Source of the DNA: Gallibacterium melopsittaci
Lineage (GTDB): Bacteria; Pseudomonadota; Gammaproteobacteria; Enterobacterales; Pasteurellaceae
DNA length: 20,492 nucleotides
NCBI RefSeq assembly: GCF_042433085.1
Contig: NZ_JBHLWA010000029.1
Coordinates: 1 to 20,492 of the forward strand
Direction: 5' to 3'
A program made the translations under genes and the position numbers. The notes beneath the pieces were generated by a model, which saw only the letters and a program-made list of their open reading frames with translations, was not told the DNA's origin and did no database searches. Of this stretch, positions 17,307-20,492 are shown piece after piece; position 1 is the stretch's first letter; each line of letters begins with the position of its first letter.

Positions 17307-17944
17307 TAATGATTTTCCTCACTTGTATGTGCTGATGTAAATTGTTGTGCCACTAACTCAATTAAACTATCTGGAACATACATTGCTCGCATTACTGATT
17401 CCAACATATTTAATTTCCGTCCTGTATTATTATTAGTGGCTACCCAAAATGGTGACTTTGGAATCTGTTTTGGATTAACACTACTACCAGAAGCCTCTAT
17501 TTCCGCCACCTCTAATGAAAAATAGACTCTTGAACGTCCTTGGCTCACTTCTGTTGCACTAGAAAATCCTTCTGGACTAGCACGATATAACACACTCAAA
17601 ATGGATAAAAAACGATTTACTTGTTTATCTTCTTGTACAAACTCGGCAGAACTGATCAATTTCTGTAACTGGCGACTAATATGTGCAATCGTATCGTCAT
17701 TCGGTTTCTTTGGCTGTGCGACTACTTGAGATTCAGTAGTAAGTTTAAATTCTTTAGTTGAATCTACAGAAATTGATGATTCAACTTCTGTTGTTTTTGG
17801 CATTGAGATATGACTCTCTTTACTCATATTTGCTTGAGGAAAATTTAATAATCTCCGCAAAATTGTTGAAGCATCTTCACCAATTGATTGAGTATTACTG
17901 GCAATATATTGGTAAAGCTCGTCATCAATATTAATAGTCTTCAT
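17306..17944 (-). CDS. seqA: Replication initiation regulator SeqA
   Basis: SeqA binds hemimethylated GATC sites and sequesters new origins from re-initiation. The N-terminal oligomerisation domain is clear (MKTINIDDELYQYIASNT, then ILRRLLNF near 28-35). So is the C-terminal DNA-binding domain (about 108-205), with FLSILSVLYRASPEGFSSAT, GRSRVYFS, FWVATNNNTGRKLNMLE and PDSLIELV. Between them lies a Ser/Thr/Glu/Lys-rich linker of roughly 70 residues, which makes the protein 212 residues against 181 in E. coli. It heads the minus-strand run and its stop codon overlaps the menE start. A GGAGG ribosome site at 6 bases and a consensus -10 lie upstream. Confidence 0.95.
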   Translation of the reverse strand: MKTINIDDELYQYIASNTQSIGEDASTILRRLLNFPQANMSKESHISMPKTTEVESSISVDSTKEFKLTTESQVVAQPKKPNDDTIAHISRQLQKLISSAEFVQEDKQVNRFLSILSVLYRASPEGFSSATEVSQGRSRVYFSLEVAEIEASGSSVNPKQIPKSPFWVATNNNTGRKLNMLESVMRAMYVPDSLIELVAQQFTSAHTSEENH

Positions 17945-17976
17945 AAATTTCCTCCAAGTTCTGCTAATATCTCGTC

Positions 17977-17982
17977 ATTATA
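17977..17982 (-). promoter_or_regulatory. seqA promoter (-10 TATAAT)
   Basis: A perfect TATAAT lies 33 bases upstream of the seqA ATG on the minus strand. The best -35 at 17 bases (TTCGGC) is poor, so an activator or UP-type contact may matter. A 10-bp palindrome, TATCTAGATA (17988-17997), falls in the spacer and could be an operator. Confidence 0.5.
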
Positions 17983-18061
17983 CGATATATCTAGATAAAG
18001 CCGAAAATAAAATCCAAATTATGTTTAATTTATATGCCAAATTTTTTCAACTGCTTAAAAC

Positions 18062-18090
18062 TTGATCCCTACCATAAAATATTTTATCTT
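18062..18090 (+). promoter_or_regulatory. Possible ybfF promoter
   Basis: TTGATC (18062-18067), a 17-base spacer and TATCTT (18085-18090) lie 35 bases before the ybfF start, in the 181-base divergent gap with seqA. Each box matches consensus at four of six positions. Confidence 0.42.
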
Positions 18091-18125
18091 TTTGCACTAT
18101 CACTTCTTAACCATATGTTTTTATC

Positions 18126-18911
18126 ATGACACAGTCACTACTCAACTTTGACTATCTTCCATCTGAAAACCCTCAGGCTGATACATTAGTCTTTATTCAT
18201 GGGCTATTTGGTGATATGAATAATCTTGGAATTATTGCAAAAGCCTTTCAAACTGACTATTCATTATTACGTGTTGACTTACGTAACCATGGACATAGTT
18301 TCCATACTAATCAGATGGACTATTCTTTAATGGCAGAGGATTTATTACATCTTATTCAACATTTACAACTGGAAAAAGTGATTCTTATTGGCCATTCTAT
18401 GGGAGGCAAAACGGCTATGCAATTTGCCTTAAATTATCCACAGTATGTCAAAAGTTTAGTGATTTTAGATATTGCACCTGTAACCTATACTCATAATGAG
18501 CATAATACAGTATTCCAGGCTTTGTTCGCAGTAGCACAAGCACAACCAGCTACTCGCCAACAAGCAAAAACGATTATGGAACAATTTGTTACTAATGAAG
18601 CTATTTTACAATTTGTCCTAAAATCATTTGATGCTAAACAAGAACAACGTTTTCGTTTTAATACAAAAGCCTTGTATCAACATTATCAACAATTAATGGA
18701 TTGGAATGGTACGGGTATTTGTACTTTACCAACACTATTTATTCGTGGTGGTAATTCACATTATGTATTACCTGAATACAGTGACACTATTTTACATTTT
18801 TTCCCAAATGCCCGCTCCTTTACAATTAATGGTGCAGCACATTGGGTACATGCAGATAAACCACATTATGTGATTCGTGCGATTCAACGCCATTTACAAC
18901 AAAATAGCTAA
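18126..18911 (+). CDS. ybfF: Alpha/beta-hydrolase esterase YbfF
   Basis: A small cytoplasmic esterase of 261 residues. E. coli YbfF hydrolyses short acyl and acyl-CoA esters in vitro; its role in the cell is unclear. Motifs visible are the oxyanion segment FIHGLFGDMNN (23-33), DLRNHGHS (51-58), the nucleophile elbow GHSMGG with Ser91, LDIAPV with Asp115, and AAHWVHADKP with His239. By analogy to E. coli YbfF, Ser91-Asp115-His239 is the likely triad. It is divergent from seqA, as in E. coli. There is no recognisable Shine-Dalgarno. A four-codon reading frame (ATG at 18115) ends at TGA overlapping the ybfF ATG as ATGA. No in-frame earlier start exists, because TAA lies six codons upstream. Confidence 0.93.
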   Translation: MTQSLLNFDYLPSENPQADTLVFIHGLFGDMNNLGIIAKAFQTDYSLLRVDLRNHGHSFHTNQMDYSLMAEDLLHLIQHLQLEKVILIGHSMGGKTAMQFALNYPQYVKSLVILDIAPVTYTHNEHNTVFQALFAVAQAQPATRQQAKTIMEQFVTNEAILQFVLKSFDAKQEQRFRFNTKALYQHYQQLMDWNGTGICTLPTLFIRGGNSHYVLPEYSDTILHFFPNARSFTINGAAHWVHADKPHYVIRAIQRHLQQNS

Positions 18912-18920
18912 GTTGTGATA

Positions 18921-18950
18921 TTTTCAGTTTATTTGAAACTGTGATATATT
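18921..18950 (+). promoter_or_regulatory. ybfE-fldA promoter with extended -10
   Basis: TTTTCA (18921-18926), an 18-base spacer and TATATT (18945-18950), with TG one base before the -10 (18942-18943), form an extended -10 promoter about 65 bases upstream of the ybfE ATG. A perfect inverted repeat, CAGTTT-ATTTG-AAACTG (18925-18941), covers the spacer. Confidence 0.5.
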
Positions 18951-18954
18951 GCAC
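18939..18954 (+). promoter_or_regulatory. LexA-box-like site upstream of ybfE
   Basis: CTGTGATATATTGCAC resembles the SOS box CTG-N10-CAG with one core mismatch (CAC for CAG) and an AT-rich middle. It overlaps the extended -10. E. coli ybfE is described as LexA-regulated, which raises the prior, but the match is imperfect. Confidence 0.35.
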
Positions 18955-18986
18955 GCCACAAAAACGGCTTATCAATCTCAAGTAGT

Positions 18987-19004
18987 CTGAAAGATGACTT
19001 TCAG
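18987..19004 (+). repeat. Hairpin in the ybfE leader
   Basis: CTGAAAG-ATGA-CTTTCAG is a perfect 7-bp stem with a 4-base loop, ending 11 bases before the ybfE ATG. There is no T run, so it is not a terminator. It lies beside the region where a ribosome would bind and could limit translation. Confidence 0.6.
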
Positions 19005-19015
19005 TGAGTATAGTA

Positions 19016-19297
19016 ATGGCAAAACAAGAAGCAGATTGTATAACTCTAGACTTATTTGCTCACGTTGCTAAAGTCGGAAGACCTCGCACCAATCCGCTAA
19101 GCAGAGAACAACAAATCCGTATTAATAAACGCAATCAATTACGCCGCGATAAGGCAGTTGGGCTTCGACGGGTTGAGTTAAAATTGCATAGTAGTATGGT
19201 TGAACAACTAGAAGAGTTAGCAGAAGAGGCAAATTTAAGTCGGCAGCAACTCATAGAACAAATCCTACAAACATATTTAGAGAAAAATAGGAATTAA
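19016..19297 (+). CDS. ybfE: YbfE (LexA-regulated family) small DNA-binding-like protein
   Basis: A 93-residue basic protein matching E. coli YbfE across most of its length: MAKQEADCITLDLFAH, VGRPRTNPLSREQQIRINKR and RVELKLHSSMVEQLEELAEE. The C-terminal half (about 55-90) resembles a ribbon-helix-helix unit (beta strand RRVELKLH followed by two helices), suggesting DNA binding, but no target is known. I chose ATG 19016 because E. coli YbfE begins with the same MAK; an in-frame GTG at 19004 would add four residues and sits in the leader hairpin. The stop is one base from the fldA ATG, so the two genes are co-transcribed and probably coupled. Confidence 0.88.
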   Translation: MAKQEADCITLDLFAHVAKVGRPRTNPLSREQQIRINKRNQLRRDKAVGLRRVELKLHSSMVEQLEELAEEANLSRQQLIEQILQTYLEKNRN

Positions 19298-19298
19298 T

Positions 19299-19823
19299 AT
19301 GGCACTTATTGGCTTATTTTATGGTAGCGACACAGGCAATACAGAAAACATTGCCAAAATGATCCAAAAGCAATTAGGCAGTGAATTAGTCGATATTCAC
19401 GATATTGCAAAAAGTACAAAAGAAGATATCGAAGCCTATGATTTCTTAATGATCGGTATTCCAACTTGGTATTATGGTGAAGCTCAATGCGATTGGGATG
19501 ATTTTTTCCCAACTTTAGAAGAAATTGATTTTACTAATAAATTAGTTGCAATTTTTGGTTGTGGAGATCAAGAAGACTACGCTGATTACTTCTGTGATGC
19601 AATGGGAACGGTACGTGACATTATTGAACCACATGGTGCAACTATCGTTGGTTATTGGCCAACTGAAGGTTACCATTTTGAATCATCAAAAGCGGTCATT
19701 GATGAAAACACCTTTGTTGGCTTATGTATTGATGAAGATCGTCAACCTGAATTAACAAGTGATCGTGTAGAAAAATGGTGTAAACAAATTTACAGTGAAA
19801 TGTGTTTAGACCAACTAGCCTAA
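19299..19823 (+). CDS. fldA: Flavodoxin I
   Basis: A small FMN electron carrier of 174 residues (long-chain type), used in place of ferredoxin by reductive enzymes such as those of methionine, biotin and isoprenoid synthesis. The phosphate loop GSDTGNTE (9-16), the first FMN-stacking loop PTWYYGEAQCDWDDF (55-69) and the second loop GCGDQEDYADYFCDAM (87-102) are all present. A GYWPTEGYHFESS segment typical of FldA follows. An AGGA ribosome site lies inside the end of ybfE. A strong terminator follows the stop codon, so fur is mainly expressed from its own promoter. Confidence 0.98.
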   Translation: MALIGLFYGSDTGNTENIAKMIQKQLGSELVDIHDIAKSTKEDIEAYDFLMIGIPTWYYGEAQCDWDDFFPTLEEIDFTNKLVAIFGCGDQEDYADYFCDAMGTVRDIIEPHGATIVGYWPTEGYHFESSKAVIDENTFVGLCIDEDRQPELTSDRVEKWCKQIYSEMCLDQLA

Positions 19824-19856
19824 CCCATCTTTTAATTATCATTTGCATTTAAAAAC

Positions 19857-19897
19857 GAAATAATCCATACTTTGAATATGGATTATTTCTATTTTCT
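19857..19897 (+). terminator. Rho-independent terminator of ybfE-fldA
   Basis: GAAATAATCCATA (19857-19869) pairs perfectly with TATGGATTATTTC (19877-19889), 13 bp around a 7-base loop, followed by a T-rich tail (TATTTTCTT). The stem is AT-rich but long. Confidence 0.75.
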
Positions 19898-19927
19898 TGA
19901 TAGAAAATTTCAGTTACCTATTTATCA

Positions 19928-19956
19928 TTTACTGCATTAGCATACATCATTATGAT
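19928..19956 (+). promoter_or_regulatory. fur promoter
   Basis: TTTACT (19928-19933), a 17-base spacer and TATGAT (19951-19956) lie 23 bases before the fur ATG. The boxes match consensus at 4/6 and 5/6. Confidence 0.55.
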
Positions 19957-19958
19957 GT
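19944..19958 (+). promoter_or_regulatory. Fur-box-like operator at the fur promoter
   Basis: ACATCAT-T-ATGATGT is a perfect 7-1-7 inverted repeat overlapping the fur -10. The 7-1-7 geometry and the AT-n-AT core match the Fur recognition pattern TGATAAT-n-ATTATCA at roughly eight of fourteen defined positions. Negative autoregulation by Fur is the natural reading. Confidence 0.5.
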
Positions 19959-19978
19959 TGATTTAACTAGAGGTTAGT

Positions 19979-20431
19979 ATGACAAACATTATCGATGAAA
20001 ATGTAAAACTATTAAAAAAAGTTGGCTTAAAAATTACTGAGCCTCGTTTAAAAATCCTTTCATTAATGCAACGTACCGCAGTGCAACACTTTTCCGCAGA
20101 AGATGTTTATAAATGGTTATTGGAAGAAGGTGAAGAAATTGGATTAGCCACTGTTTATCGTGTATTAAATCAATTTCATGAAGCAGACATTCTTACTCGT
20201 CATAACTTTGAAGGTAATAAATCCATTTTTGAACTCGCTCCACAAGAACACCACGATCATATTATCTGTTTAGACTGTGGTAAGGTTTTTGAATTTAACG
20301 ATGATGTGATTGAAAATCGTCAAAAAGAGATCAGTGCACAACACGGAATTAAACTTGCGAGTCACAGTCTTTATCTCTATGGAAAATGTTCCGATATTAA
20401 AAACTGTGCTGAGAAAAATAAAGGCATATAG
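19979..20431 (+). CDS. fur: Ferric uptake regulator Fur
   Basis: An iron-sensing dimeric repressor of iron uptake genes, 150 residues. The N-terminal winged helix contains KKVGLKITEPRLKIL and the recognition helix region GLATVYRVLNQF (55-66). The metal-binding C-terminal domain has H37, E85, H91-H92-D93-H94 (QEHHDHIICLDCG), the C97-x2-C100 pair, and a second cysteine pair, C137 and C143, in YGKCSDIKNC, consistent with a structural zinc site. An AGAGG ribosome site lies at 5 bases. The gene follows the fldA terminator and has its own promoter and operator. The stop codon TAG falls inside the first copy of a 20-bp repeat, so the final residues may have been altered by an insertion. Confidence 0.98.
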   Translation: MTNIIDENVKLLKKVGLKITEPRLKILSLMQRTAVQHFSAEDVYKWLLEEGEEIGLATVYRVLNQFHEADILTRHNFEGNKSIFELAPQEHHDHIICLDCGKVFEFNDDVIENRQKEISAQHGIKLASHSLYLYGKCSDIKNCAEKNKGI

Positions 20432-20486
20432 GACAAAAAAGTTGGTCTTTATCTATTTTCATTGTCTATAGGACAAAAAAGTTGGT
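20427..20486 (+). repeat. Two 20-bp direct repeats at the 3' end of fur
   Basis: TATAGGACAAAAAAGTTGGT occurs at 20427-20446 and again at 20467-20486, identical and exactly 40 bases apart. The 20 bases between are AT-rich and not repeated inside the window. The first copy supplies the fur stop codon. The motif contains AAAAGTTGG, also seen in the IS3 terminal repeat at the left edge. The array may continue beyond the window. Confidence 0.8.
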
Positions 20487-20492
20487 AATTAT

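Noticed and set aside
19824..19978. Possible uof-like coupled leader peptide before fur, as in E. coli
   Set aside because: The only short frame near the fur start (ATG at 19952, four codons, TAA at 19964-19966) lies in the promoter region and does not overlap fur. The gap is explained by a terminator, a promoter and an operator.
20427..20486. CRISPR array
   Set aside because: There are only two repeats of 20 bp with a 20-base gap, no cas gene is in the window, and the first copy overlaps the fur stop codon.
1..20492. tRNA or rRNA genes
   Set aside because: Intergenic gaps are all under 190 bases, and none shows a GTTCGA-type T-loop with a CCA-end cloverleaf or any rRNA-like sequence.

Overview
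The window is AT-rich and almost fully coding. Its gene content and order point to a gammaproteobacterium of the Pasteurellaceae type. The run seqA-menE-mscK-aroC-mepA-TSUP-lpxM facing ybfF-ybfE-fldA-fur is the arrangement I recall from Haemophilus influenzae and relatives. This placement rests on synteny and protein character, since no 16S or database search was possible. I found no copy of either common Pasteurellaceae DNA uptake word by eye, which is unusual for the family; Orbaceae is a less likely alternative.

Layout, left to right. Positions 1-100 hold the tail of an IS3-family insertion sequence: the last codons of its transposase and a terminal inverted repeat. From 130 to 17944 every gene lies on the minus strand, so transcription runs right to left in three blocks. 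Block A (17944 to 8824) is seqA, menE, an MscK-like channel, aroC, mepA, a TSUP-family membrane protein and lpxM. Gaps here run from a 1-nt overlap to 25 nt, so it is probably one long operon. Block B (8710 to 4344) is apt, dnaX, ebfC, recR and holC: purine salvage, two DNA polymerase III clamp-loader subunits and recombination-repair factors. Block C is a lone YhcG/DUF1016-type PDDEXK nuclease (4154-3135) followed by valS (3006-130). From 18126 to the end the genes are on the plus strand: ybfF, then ybfE-fldA (1-nt gap), a strong terminator, and fur with its own promoter and a Fur-box-like operator. A 20-bp direct repeat occurs twice at the right edge and overlaps the fur stop codon.

Functionally most of the window is core housekeeping: translation (valS), replication and its control (dnaX, holC, seqA), repair (recR, ebfC), salvage (apt), aromatic and menaquinone synthesis (aroC, menE), envelope upkeep (lpxM, mepA, the channel) and iron or redox control (fldA, fur). 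The accessory parts are the IS3 remnant, the nuclease between holC and valS, and the repeats after fur. I saw no clear multi-gene novel system. The most interesting signals are an A10 slippery site in dnaX with an immediate -1 stop, the isolated nuclease, the fur-end repeats, and stacked palindromes in the ybfE leader.
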